From positions 1-38,884 of the IMG/VR virus record IMGVR_UViG_3300046517_001040: 38,884 bases of DNA. One strand, written 5' to 3'. The DNA is from a virus. How positions within the stretch are numbered: the stretch's first letter is position 1; every line of letters starts with the position of its first letter. The notes under the pieces were generated by a model. The model was not told where the DNA came from. It made no database searches and saw only the letters and a program-made list of their open reading frames with translations. The position numbers and the translations under genes are program-made. This document shows, piece by piece, positions 13,084 through 20,567 of this stretch.

Positions 13084-13629
13084 TTGAGCGACATACAACC
13101 TAAGCTCAGAATTTTTCCGATGACGATCGGGCAGGCAAACACGCTTGTTGCCCATTGGCATCGCCATCATAAACCATTGGCACAGGCAAAATTCTGCATC
13201 GGCGTTTGCGACGAGGCGGGCGGGCGGATTTGCGGCGCAGCCATAGTCGGTCGGCCGGTCGCACGCGTACTCGATGAAGGAACGAGCCTTGAAGTGAACC
13301 GATGCGTCACGGATGGCACGCCAAACGCTTGCAGTGCACTCTACGGAGCCGTTGCGCGGGCTGCCAAAGCCCTCGGTTACCTTCGGGTTTTCACTTACAC
13401 GCGCGTTGATGAGCCCGGTGCGTCCCTTCGGGCAGCTGGCTGGATTTTGGACGACCCTGCCATCCGCGCTCGTTCCTGGAATATGCCCGGTCGGGTGCGC
13501 GTAGACCGGACTGAGATTATCGGGCGGCAAAGATGGATTTGGGCGAGTGGCTTGCCACCGATTGACGCCAAATTTCCATCGCTTTCGGATCACGCAAACG
13601 GGATGCAAGATATGTTCGCGGGGAGATGA
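13084..13629 (+). CDS. XF1762 family protein (GNAT-like fold, 181 aa)
   Basis: The sequence reads MTIGQANTLVAHWHRHHKPL, then KFCIGVCDEAGGRICGAAIV, VGRPVARVLDEGTSLEVNR, NACSALYGAVARAAKALGY, and EPGASLRAAGW, the conserved series of the XF1762 phage/prophage family related to acetyltransferases. Its substrate is unknown. I place the start at the TTG at 13084, which has CGGAGGA ten nt upstream and gives the usual N-terminus; a GTG at 13027 in the same frame would overlap the preceding stop and run through the terminator hairpin. Role in the phage is unknown, possibly protection or host modification. Confidence 0.75.
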   Translation: MSDIQPKLRIFPMTIGQANTLVAHWHRHHKPLAQAKFCIGVCDEAGGRICGAAIVGRPVARVLDEGTSLEVNRCVTDGTPNACSALYGAVARAAKALGYLRVFTYTRVDEPGASLRAAGWILDDPAIRARSWNMPGRVRVDRTEIIGRQRWIWASGLPPIDAKFPSLSDHANGMQDMFAGR

Positions 13630-13632
13630 TGT

Positions 13633-13842
13633 GTGAAAGGCTATCCCGGCGTCAGCATAGAAATCGTCCGCTACAAGCCGCGCCGCGGAAAACTGAAAGA
13701 CCGGAAGAAAATCTACGTCTACTACAAGGCGCGGATTACTGTTGGTGGCCGGGTTATCCAACTCGGCCACTTTTCTACGCCCGAAGCGGCGGCAAAAGCC
13801 TACCGGAAAGCTAAGATGACAGCCGCTCGATCGTCCGCATGA
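13633..13842 (+). CDS. Stand-alone AP2-like DNA-binding domain protein (69 aa)
   Basis: YYKARITVGGRVIQLGHFST (about 30-49) followed by PEAAAKAYRKAKM matches the three-strand plus helix AP2 fold seen next to HNH domains in homing endonucleases. Here no nuclease domain is attached. The GTG start at 13633 follows GGGAGA. The 3' end overlaps the convergent 13811-13930 ORF by 32 bp. It may bind DNA as an accessory to one of the HNH genes, or be a fragment of a former homing endonuclease. Confidence 0.65.
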   Translation: MKGYPGVSIEIVRYKPRRGKLKDRKKIYVYYKARITVGGRVIQLGHFSTPEAAAKAYRKAKMTAARSSA

Positions 13843-13930
13843 TGGCGTGGCGCATGCGGCGATGGCATTGGTCCTCGCGCATTACCGCCGCCAATAGCCG
13901 CAGCTCGTGCCGCAATTCACTCCTGGTCAT
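13811..13930 (-). CDS. Possible 39-aa protein after the endolysin
   Basis: The ATG at 13930 lies 14 nt inside the end of the endolysin gene, and the TAG at 13811 is inside the convergent AP2-like gene. The protein is helical and basic (MTRSELRHELRLLAAVMRED, then RRMRHAIMRTIERLSS). It is the last leftward gene of the late operon. Small size and missing ribosome site keep confidence low. Confidence 0.4.
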   Translation of the reverse strand: MTRSELRHELRLLAAVMREDQCHRRMRHAIMRTIERLSS

Positions 13931-14483
13931 CTGGCGCGTCAACGGCCTGTGGCATGTTACCGAGGTCGAGCGGCTTGATGACGGCATCGGGTTTGCCGTC
14001 GTAGTTCTCGTCGGGAATATTCTGGAACAGTAGACTCTCGCTCGCGCGCCGGCGAGTCAGTCCAGCAAGCACTTTGCCGCCGCCCTTGTTCCACTTGGCA
14101 AACTCCTTTGCCGCGCCTTCGAAGTCGCCGGCATTTACTTTTTTGAGGAGGGTGCTTTTGTTGAGGTTTCCTGATCCGACGTTGTATGTGAAGCTGACGA
14201 GGGCGTCGAACTGGTACGGCTGGAGATCGACTGTGACAGCCTTACGTACATCGCGCTCAAATCCCCCCATATCTTCCAGAAACGCTTGATTGCATTCCGC
14301 CATCGTCCATCGAGAGTTCTCATCAAATTTTCTCCCGTGGTGATTGGTGTGGCCCCAGCCGATTGTGAGAACGCCAGCCGGACAGTGATAGGGATGATAC
14401 AACTCTCCCCGCTTTTGCAGGCAGCTCTCAAAGTGTTTGATTAGGTTTGCGCCAGCGGGCGTTAGACTGAGATCTTCGTTCAT
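13917..14483 (-). CDS. Endolysin, GH24 phage lysozyme (188 aa)
   Basis: A T4/P22-type muramidase cutting peptidoglycan. LIKHFES gives the catalytic Glu (about residue 19), GVLTIGWGHT (37-46) the conserved active-site strand, and DALVSFTYNVGSGNLNKSTL and TRRRASESLLF the expected C-terminal lobe. There is no N-terminal signal or SAR segment, so release needs a holin. The C-terminal 25 residues after LLFQN are acidic and non-conserved. It overlaps the upstream membrane protein as ATGA, so the two form the lysis unit. Confidence 0.9.
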   Translation of the reverse strand: MNEDLSLTPAGANLIKHFESCLQKRGELYHPYHCPAGVLTIGWGHTNHHGRKFDENSRWTMAECNQAFLEDMGGFERDVRKAVTVDLQPYQFDALVSFTYNVGSGNLNKSTLLKKVNAGDFEGAAKEFAKWNKGGGKVLAGLTRRRASESLLFQNIPDENYDGKPDAVIKPLDLGNMPQAVDAPDDQE

Positions 14484-14767
14484 GGCCGAACACCGGGGTT
14501 CACTGAGAGATTTTTCGTCATCACGTCGACGATCCGATCGAGGGATTGTTTGTTGGCCTCGGTCTGTTTTTCGAGCACGGTGAGCCGGTTATTTATTTCC
14601 TGCAGATGTGGACTGCCGCGTATTTCCAGCGTGCTCACCCTGTTTTCAAGATTAACCGAATAGGCAATCAGAGAAGCGCCGCCGACGGCGATTGCGGTGG
14701 CCTGTGCCACCAGGAAATACACAAGGGCCTGGTTGTCGGAAAACCACGACCGGACCTTGTCGATCAT
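14480..14767 (-). CDS. Single-span membrane protein, holin or spanin-like lysis accessory (95 aa)
   Basis: One transmembrane segment (about residues 14-38, YFLVAQATAIAVGGASLIAY) is followed by a coiled-coil-type tail (LQEINNRLTVLEKQTEANKQ). It is directly before and coupled to the endolysin. Holins of this layout (one N-terminal span, charged coiled tail) and inner-membrane spanins are both possible; the tail is short for a spanin. No outer-membrane lipoprotein partner is seen. Confidence 0.6.
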   Translation of the reverse strand: MIDKVRSWFSDNQALVYFLVAQATAIAVGGASLIAYSVNLENRVSTLEIRGSPHLQEINNRLTVLEKQTEANKQSLDRIVDVMTKNLSVNPGVRP

Positions 14768-14773
14768 CGAAGA

Positions 14774-15358
14774 TCAAAGGCTTGTCGAGAAGTTCACATT
14801 AAGCGTGTCGCCGTTCACCACCGCCTTGTCGCCGGTCGAGAACGTGCCGGCCGACCACAGCACGCCGCCGGTATCGTCCTTGGTGTTGACTGCGCCGGTG
14901 CCGAAGTTCAGGAACGCACCCTTGACGGTGCCGCTCGAGGTGATGGCAAACGACAGCGCCGCCGACAATGCCTTGCCGCCGGCCGTCGCCGCCGACCAGA
15001 CCGCGGTCTTGCGATTGCCGCTATAGGTCGGCGCATTGGTGCCGCCGGCTTCCAGCCAGCCCGAATGTGAGGCCATGGTGTCGCCCGCCGCGACGGCTGT
15101 GTACGAGGTCGACGAGATCAGTCCCATGTACGGCCCGACCACGGTGTAGGCCGAGCCGGCAAACGCCGTGTCCAGCATCAGGTTTTTGCCGACCGTGCAG
15201 ACGACGTTCTCGATGGTGTCGCGCCATTTGACGCGGCCGTCCGGCCCGCGGCATTCAATCTCATATCGACCGTGTGCCTCGGCCTGCTCGCCGATGCCGC
15301 TGCCTCGGATGATAGATGCGTCGGCGCATTCGCGCGCCTGCGCGCGTTCGTCGGTCAT
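14774..15358 (-). CDS. Phage structural protein, unknown role (194 aa)
   Basis: A well-known but unassigned phage pattern: GRYEIECRGPDGRVKWRDTI, VGKNLMLDTAFAGSAYTVVG, SSTSYTAVAAGDTMASHSGW, then a Gly/Ala/Ser-rich beta region ending VVNGDTLNVNFSTSL. Copies occur in many tailed phages, often near fibre genes. AGGAG lies just before the ATG. It is probably a particle protein or fibre partner. Confidence 0.65.
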   Translation of the reverse strand: MTDERAQARECADASIIRGSGIGEQAEAHGRYEIECRGPDGRVKWRDTIENVVCTVGKNLMLDTAFAGSAYTVVGPYMGLISSTSYTAVAAGDTMASHSGWLEAGGTNAPTYSGNRKTAVWSAATAGGKALSAALSFAITSSGTVKGAFLNFGTGAVNTKDDTGGVLWSAGTFSTGDKAVVNGDTLNVNFSTSL

Positions 15359-15381
15359 GGTTATCTCCTGTTAGGAAGCCG

Positions 15382-17817
15382 TCACGATAGGACGACTTTT
15401 GGGTCCAAATAGTATGTCGCACTGGCCTTGCCGACACGCACGCGGGCGTGGATGTAGCCGGCGAGGCCTGGCTTTGGTGACGACAGCACAGCGACGAGCT
15501 TGAACGACGACCAGCCGGCAACACCGCCGCCGCCGCCACCGCCGGTGGCATCCGGAGCACTAAAACCTGACGGCGCCGTGAAGGCGAATGTCGTCTGCCC
15601 GAAATTTCCCTTCATCGTGTCGGTCGACGGGCCGCCGGCGGCAAACGCCACAAAGGCCGTGTAGGGTTGCCGGATGCTGGCAACCACGCCGCCCGTGCCG
15701 GTGGCTGGATTGGCGCTCGGATCCCCGTTCCAGTTGCCGCCGTTCTTGCGGAACCAGAGCCGCATATTATCCATGTCGGCCGCCACGCCGATCACGTCGT
15801 TGGCGGCAACACCGCCGAGGTCCTTGCCGGTGTTGATGCCGTTCGGCGTGTAGACGATGGACGAGGAAGAACCCAGAACCACGCCGGTCTTGTTGTTGCC
15901 GGCGGTGGCCGGGCTGGCCGTCACCGGATCGGTCGGCGTCATGTAGCCGATGCTGTTGCCGTTCAAGATCGAGGTCTGTAGCGTGATCTCGAAATATTGC
16001 TTCACGCCCAACTGGCTGATCGCTGGCCCGGCAAAGTCCGAGCTATTGACGCCGGCAATGCTGGTGTTCGGATGCGTGACCGTCAGGTTGCCGTTCGATA
16101 GCGTCACGCTGCTGGGCGCGCCGTCGAAGGTCATGAAGGTGGTACGCGGCGATGGCTCGTCGCCCGCCTTCAGCAGCGAAACCCCGCTCCACACCGAATC
16201 ATCCGACGCCACCGCTGCGGGCGATGCCAACAGGCTTGCCTTGGTGGTGGTGACCATGCTGCCGAGCGGCGTCGATGCCGAGCCGAGATATTCCACCTCA
16301 AGCCAGATTTCGTCGTTGGTCGGTATGTAATAGGAATTCACCGTGCCATACACCGTCACCGTGACGTTCGATCCGGTCACAGTATTCCAGATCGCATAGG
16401 GTTCGGCCTTGAACGGCCGCAGCCATTGCGCGTTGGCGGTAGTGACGAGCTTGCGCGATTGCGCCTGGCCGGTCGGATCGGCAGCGCCGCCGGTGCGGGT
16501 GATCGTCGTCTCGGTGGTCTCGGTGCCTTCATATTGGTAGCGGTTGGACTTGTAGGCCCCCACGCTATTATCAGAGCGGATTATTTGAACCGTCAATCCG
16601 GAATTGGCTGGAGTGGCCACCGTCATCGCGGCGTTCAGCTTGCAATCCTTGACCAGCACGGAACCGAACACGCTGCCGCTCACGGTAGTAATCAATCCGC
16701 CGGTCAGTTGGCTTAGGTCCAAGGCCTCCAGCACGACGGAAGGGTTCAAACTCGAAAGTGTCATGAGAAAGTTTGGCACCGTCGAGCCCGATACCAATAT
16801 TGGAGCCGTGTTCTGCCAAACGAACGAGCCGCATGCCATGGAGATCTGTTGCCCTGCCGCGGCAAATTTGACCGTCGTGTTGTTAAAGACAAGATTGCCG
16901 ACATTTCCCGTGTTCAACACCGAGCCGCCACCCGTGCTCGCAAGATCAAACGAACATCGGTCGCAATAAAGGTTGCTGGAGGTGGAACTCACAGTCAGAT
17001 TGGTGTTGCCGCTCTGTCCGACGCCGGCCCGCATCGTGAGGCCATAAAGGTAATAGCCGCCACTCGCCGGCGCAAATTGCAATGCCACCGCTGCCGTGGT
17101 TGAAATCACGGCCCCTGTTGTCAGATCGCTCGATGCCGGTGGATAAGAGCCGGAGTGATTGTGACAGATAAACCTGCTTATCGTTGCAGGCGTGCCGCTT
17201 GGTGCAATAGCGATCGCCGTTGTTTGGCTCTCGGCGTGATTGTCGCCGACATAGACGGTGTTGCCGGCCGCAAACCAGTTGGCGGCGCAGGCACTCGCCA
17301 ACCGCGCAAAAGGCGCTTGCCCGCCAGTGAAATTGCCGACCGCGCCGAGTGAGGTCCAGGTGGTGGTGCCTTCGGTGGTGGTGGTGCCGGCGGTATTGCT
17401 GAATGCCGGCTCAGATGCTCCCAGCGTTCCCGCCGTCGAGCAGATCTGATAACTGGCTCCGCTGTTGCGCTGGATGATGGCGCCGAGCGTCGGCGTGCCA
17501 AGCGCCTTCATTGCGGTCCAGTTGGCGGTGTTGGTGAGGTCGCCATTGACCGCGCTGGCACCTGTGCATTCCTGGAACGTCACCGTGCCGGACGTTGTCT
17601 TGGCCCCGCGCGTCAGCGTCCAGGCCGGCTCCGTCGAGGATGTGCCAGCGACGATGACGACGAAGACCCGTTCGCTGCCAACCGCCGGCGCCGTAAGTTG
17701 GCGCACGAGTTGGCCGGCCGTGTAGGCGGTCGAGGCGGCAAACTGCGCCACGGCATAATGGCCGGTCGAGGTGCCGTTGCCAAAATTCACGTACCAGGTG
17801 CTATCCGCGAAGGCCAC
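15382..17817 (-). CDS. Large tail fibre / tailspike-like protein (811 aa)
   Basis: The N-terminus (about 25-50, STAYTAGQLVRQLTAPAVGS) has the Y-x-x-G-x-x-V pattern of particle-attached carbohydrate-binding modules, repeated twice more by residue 160. Residues about 170-430 are Ser/Thr/Asn/Val-rich with short repeating strands, consistent with a right-handed beta-helix. Near 640-720, VIGVAADMDNMRLWFRKNGG suggests a SPRY-like domain. A Gly-rich linker (GGGGGGG) precedes a C-terminal beta domain. It is the likely host-receptor protein. Catalytic activity on polysaccharide cannot be judged. Confidence 0.7.
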   Translation of the reverse strand: MAFADSTWYVNFGNGTSTGHYAVAQFAASTAYTAGQLVRQLTAPAVGSERVFVVIVAGTSSTEPAWTLTRGAKTTSGTVTFQECTGASAVNGDLTNTANWTAMKALGTPTLGAIIQRNSGASYQICSTAGTLGASEPAFSNTAGTTTTEGTTTWTSLGAVGNFTGGQAPFARLASACAANWFAAGNTVYVGDNHAESQTTAIAIAPSGTPATISRFICHNHSGSYPPASSDLTTGAVISTTAAVALQFAPASGGYYLYGLTMRAGVGQSGNTNLTVSSTSSNLYCDRCSFDLASTGGGSVLNTGNVGNLVFNNTTVKFAAAGQQISMACGSFVWQNTAPILVSGSTVPNFLMTLSSLNPSVVLEALDLSQLTGGLITTVSGSVFGSVLVKDCKLNAAMTVATPANSGLTVQIIRSDNSVGAYKSNRYQYEGTETTETTITRTGGAADPTGQAQSRKLVTTANAQWLRPFKAEPYAIWNTVTGSNVTVTVYGTVNSYYIPTNDEIWLEVEYLGSASTPLGSMVTTTKASLLASPAAVASDDSVWSGVSLLKAGDEPSPRTTFMTFDGAPSSVTLSNGNLTVTHPNTSIAGVNSSDFAGPAISQLGVKQYFEITLQTSILNGNSIGYMTPTDPVTASPATAGNNKTGVVLGSSSSIVYTPNGINTGKDLGGVAANDVIGVAADMDNMRLWFRKNGGNWNGDPSANPATGTGGVVASIRQPYTAFVAFAAGGPSTDTMKGNFGQTTFAFTAPSGFSAPDATGGGGGGGVAGWSSFKLVAVLSSPKPGLAGYIHARVRVGKASATYYLDPKVVLS

Positions 17818-17823
17818 TTAGCT

Positions 17824-18258
17824 TTACCCCTCGATCAAGATCACGGTCGGTTGCACGGCCATCGGCGGGATCGGCCCGTCGAGCGCCAGCACACCGTCGA
17901 AGCTGGAACTGACAACCTTGGTGCCATCGACCGCGTCGGCCGCGCTCGCGGTTTCCACCACCGCGGCGCTGATGGCGGTCGGCACCGCCCCGGAAATCGT
18001 TGCGATGGCGGTGATGGCCTCGTCGACCCGCACCGCATAGACCAACCCGGCATTGACAGTTGCGGTTGCGCTCGCCGCCTCGCGCATGATCTGGCCGAGG
18101 AAGGCATCGACAAACTCGCGCACCGAGGCCGGGTCGTCGACCAGCGTGGCAAACACGACATTGCCGGTGCCGGGTGCATCGATCGCGGTCGTCGTCTCTG
18201 CAACGTCTGCCGCGATCGCCGCGCGGCGCCGCAGCAAACTGACGTTACAGACGAGCAT
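17824..18258 (-). CDS. Tail-associated hypothetical protein (144 aa)
   Basis: Ala/Val/Thr-rich throughout, with repeated helical blocks (VREFVDAFLGQIMREAASAT, ISAAVVETASAADAVDGTKV). It starts at the base next to the preceding stop and lies between two tail proteins. No family is recognised. The second-last part (DGVLALDGPIPPMAVQPTVI) resembles a beta terminus of particle proteins. Confidence 0.5.
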   Translation of the reverse strand: MLVCNVSLLRRRAAIAADVAETTTAIDAPGTGNVVFATLVDDPASVREFVDAFLGQIMREAASATATVNAGLVYAVRVDEAITAIATISGAVPTAISAAVVETASAADAVDGTKVVSSSFDGVLALDGPIPPMAVQPTVILIEG

Positions 18259-19338
18259 TCATGCCGCCGGATTAAGATCGCTTAGGAGACCACCACACAT
18301 GGCTATGATCGCATTGGTTCCGGGTGGATCGAGGCGCTTCCAAATTGGAACACCATGCTCGTCAGTAACCAATATCGCGGCCTCGGATTTGCCACCGCCG
18401 GGTGGCGGTTGGCCGCCGCCCGCAGGATCATAAATGCCACCAGCAACCACCCACTGGCCACCGGCAGTGGCCACGCAAGTTACCGCCGAGAGGCCAGGAC
18501 TTGAGGGAGGCAGGGCGCCCTCGCCGGAACCCGTTACGATGATTCCGGTCCCTAAACTGTAACCAATTCCGCCGAAAAGATAGTTGAGTGACATCTTGTC
18601 ATTAGGTTGGATCAACAGATCCTTGTCCTTGTCGTACCCGTAATTCCCATCCGGGACATTATATCCGTTGAAATCCAGCACCCTTGGACTGCAATGAGAG
18701 TTCAATAGTCCGGCTGTATCATCCGGCCAGGGTGGCAGTGGTTCAAAGGTCGGCCCCTCGATCTTGACTTGGTGGCGGCCGGCCTCGCTCCAGCTGAAGC
18801 CATCGGACGATGAAAACAACAGGTCAGTCTCGGCCTGCCAGTTGTACTCGGCATCGTGATCCAAAAAGTGATCGGTCTGGTGCCCAGCAGCAAAGAACAT
18901 CTGTGCCACCTCGTCCCACGCAACCGCCCAAACACTCGCACCCAGATAGGTGTCGCTGGTTGTCTCAAAGGTGAATACTCGTGACCAATCCCTGCCGTTC
19001 TTCGACGCCATGATGATGCCGGGCGAAGTCGCGTTTCCGTTACCGCCCACGATGACAAACACTGGTTTCTTCTCGATCACATTCCCGGCGGCATCTTTGA
19101 TGCTGGTCATTCCGTATGAACAACCCGTGGGAAATGGGATAAAATGATCCGGATCCGGGCCGACAAAACCCAAAGTGCCGAGATCTTCCCAAACCGCAGT
19201 CTGATCGTTCTGATCATCCAGTTCCAAATAATAAACATTGCCGTTGCTATTGATCGCAATGAACACGCCGCCGCCGGATGCCCAATGCACATTGACAATG
19301 TGCGTTAATGCGTCCTGCGGGAAACCGGCGGTCGGCAT
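18259..19338 (-). CDS. BNR/sialidase-like beta-propeller tail protein (359 aa)
   Basis: Two sequences, IIMASKNGRDWSRVFTFE (about 108-125) and LLFSSSDGFSWSEAG (about 173-187), fit the BNR Asp-box rule (S-x-D/N-G-x-x-W). Other parts, such as GGVFIAINSNGNVYYLEL and VFVIVGGNGNATSPG, are strand-turn repeats as in six-bladed propellers. Such domains occur in phage fibres that bind or cut surface sugars. I see no complete sialidase active site. It probably forms part of the host-binding apparatus with its fibre neighbours. Confidence 0.55.
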   Translation of the reverse strand: MPTAGFPQDALTHIVNVHWASGGGVFIAINSNGNVYYLELDDQNDQTAVWEDLGTLGFVGPDPDHFIPFPTGCSYGMTSIKDAAGNVIEKKPVFVIVGGNGNATSPGIIMASKNGRDWSRVFTFETTSDTYLGASVWAVAWDEVAQMFFAAGHQTDHFLDHDAEYNWQAETDLLFSSSDGFSWSEAGRHQVKIEGPTFEPLPPWPDDTAGLLNSHCSPRVLDFNGYNVPDGNYGYDKDKDLLIQPNDKMSLNYLFGGIGYSLGTGIIVTGSGEGALPPSSPGLSAVTCVATAGGQWVVAGGIYDPAGGGQPPPGGGKSEAAILVTDEHGVPIWKRLDPPGTNAIIAMCGGLLSDLNPAA

Positions 19339-19961
19339 CAGATATCAGTGCGCAGGAACGGCAGTGTCACCGACAACCCGGACGGCGTGGCGTTGGCGGA
19401 TTGCGCAACCCGCAGCGCGTAGATGTCGCCCTCGGCGAAATCCGTGGTGGCGGGAATATTGAATGCGCCGGACTGGCCGCCGCCGCCGTCAGGCGTAGCG
19501 CCGGCGATGAACGTGATGGTGCCGATCTGCACGCGGTTCTTTTCGATCGCCAGGATAATATTGGTCCCAGCCCCGATGGCAACATCGAGATAGGCATAGG
19601 CATGGGCGTTGCCGCTCATGAGCCTCATGGTGCGGCTGGCGGCGGCCTGAAACATCAGTTCACCCGGCGATCGCTGGGCAGTGCCAGGCACGAAGATCGC
19701 CGCATCAAAGTTCACGTCATAGAGCGGCATCCAGAACGAATAGAGCGGATTGCCGGAACCATCGACGGCATTGGGATTGAACACCGCCGGCAGTGCCGGC
19801 GTCGTATGGTTGACGAGGATTTGGAACATGCCGACGCCCGGCACCGAGACCATCTGGCCGGTGGTGTATGGCGTGCTGTTGGTCCACTGCCCGACATAGG
19901 TGATGGTAGCGATCGGCAGCGGAATGACTTGTGACGTTCCGTCGGTGAAATGAAACGTCAT
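19338..19961 (-). CDS. Fibre/adaptor protein, downstream part of an apparently split gene (207 aa)
   Basis: The N-terminus MTFHFTDGTSQVIPLPIATI, then YVGQWTNSTPYTTGQMVSVP, is what normally follows an IDS(V/I)-type segment within one phage protein that begins ITYVTTG-WG. Here that first part is encoded by 19974-20132 in the same frame, with a TAA between. The C-terminal 130 residues form a beta-rich domain (MLMSG-like turns, AYLDVAIGAGTNIILAIEKN). There is no ribosome site before 19961, so reinitiation after the upstream stop is likely. It probably attaches fibres to the tail tip. Confidence 0.6.
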   Translation of the reverse strand: MTFHFTDGTSQVIPLPIATITYVGQWTNSTPYTTGQMVSVPGVGMFQILVNHTTPALPAVFNPNAVDGSGNPLYSFWMPLYDVNFDAAIFVPGTAQRSPGELMFQAAASRTMRLMSGNAHAYAYLDVAIGAGTNIILAIEKNRVQIGTITFIAGATPDGGGGQSGAFNIPATTDFAEGDIYALRVAQSANATPSGLSVTLPFLRTDI

Positions 19962-19973
19962 GCTGTTGGGCGT

Positions 19974-20132
19974 TTAGGTGACGCTGTCGATGCGTTTGCC
20001 TTCGGCCAGGTCCGCGTTCAGCGCGACGATGCGCTGATCGACATCGTAGAAATTGCCGTCGACCTGCGCCGCGCTATTAGGCGTGCCGGTACCCGCGCCC
20101 CAGGGACCTGTGGTGACATAGGTAATGGTCAT
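19974..20132 (-). CDS. Upstream part of the split fibre/adaptor gene (52 aa)
   Basis: Codons from ATG 20132 read ITYVTTGPWGAGTGTP, then AAQVDGNFYDVDQRIVALNA and KRIDSVT before TAA. This is the standard N-terminus of a phage fibre/adaptor family, whose full-length members continue straight into the sequence now starting at 19961. The start is adjacent to the stop of the 20133-20567 gene. If the split is real, this is a 52-residue head-group peptide; if the stop is an error or is suppressed, both parts make one 264-residue protein. Confidence 0.65.
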   Translation of the reverse strand: MTITYVTTGPWGAGTGTPNSAAQVDGNFYDVDQRIVALNADLAEGKRIDSVT

Positions 20133-20567
20133 TTAAGCCAACGACGCATCAGCTTCGGGAACGTAGTGGATAACCTTGTCCGGGACTAACAGCTCCCAGT
20201 TAATCGGAACCTGCTTATCCCACTCCTCGTCGCCGTAAAGCATTTTAAGAGCATTACCATCCTCGGTTTCGAACCTGGATTTTTTCGCAATCTCAACATC
20301 GACGTAATTATCCTTGTTGACGGTAGTACCGTCCTTTTCCAACTGATGGATCCTCGTCACGTCGACCACCCGCGTGCTCTCCGTCTGCTGCTTCTGTTTC
20401 GATAAGCTCACGCTAAAACTATGTGGCAGATCGATCAGCCGGCCGCCCGAGCCGCTGAACGTGGCGATGCCCTTATCGGGATTGTCTTCTGGCGCCAAGG
20501 CTCGCGCCGGCGCCGGCCGGATGCTCGGAAATACGACCGGGCGGACGACGACTTCAAGACCAGCCAT
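20133..20567 (-). CDS. Phage tail protein, conserved unknown (144 aa)
   Basis: The pattern VVVRPVVFPSIRPAPARALA, followed by DKGIATFSGSGGRLIDLPHS and DNYVDVEIAKKSRFETEDG, recurs in many siphovirus tail-tip clusters without known function. I use the ATG at 20567 (TGATG overlap with the stop of the tail-tip protein); a GTG one codon earlier is possible. Its acidic C-terminus and lack of membrane segments fit a soluble tail component. Confidence 0.6.
   Translation of the reverse strand: MAGLEVVVRPVVFPSIRPAPARALAPEDNPDKGIATFSGSGGRLIDLPHSFSVSLSKQKQQTESTRVVDVTRIHQLEKDGTTVNKDNYVDVEIAKKSRFETEDGNALKMLYGDEEWDKQVPINWELLVPDKVIHYVPEADASLA

Noticed and set aside
12974-20132. Several in-frame TAA codons followed by plausible protein (1591, 12974, 19974) suggested TAA reassignment.
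   Set aside because: TAA is the normal stop of many sound genes here (for example 663, 7232, 12875, 17824, 20133, 22663, 23046), and reading through it elsewhere does not give protein. Single nonsense changes explain the cases better.
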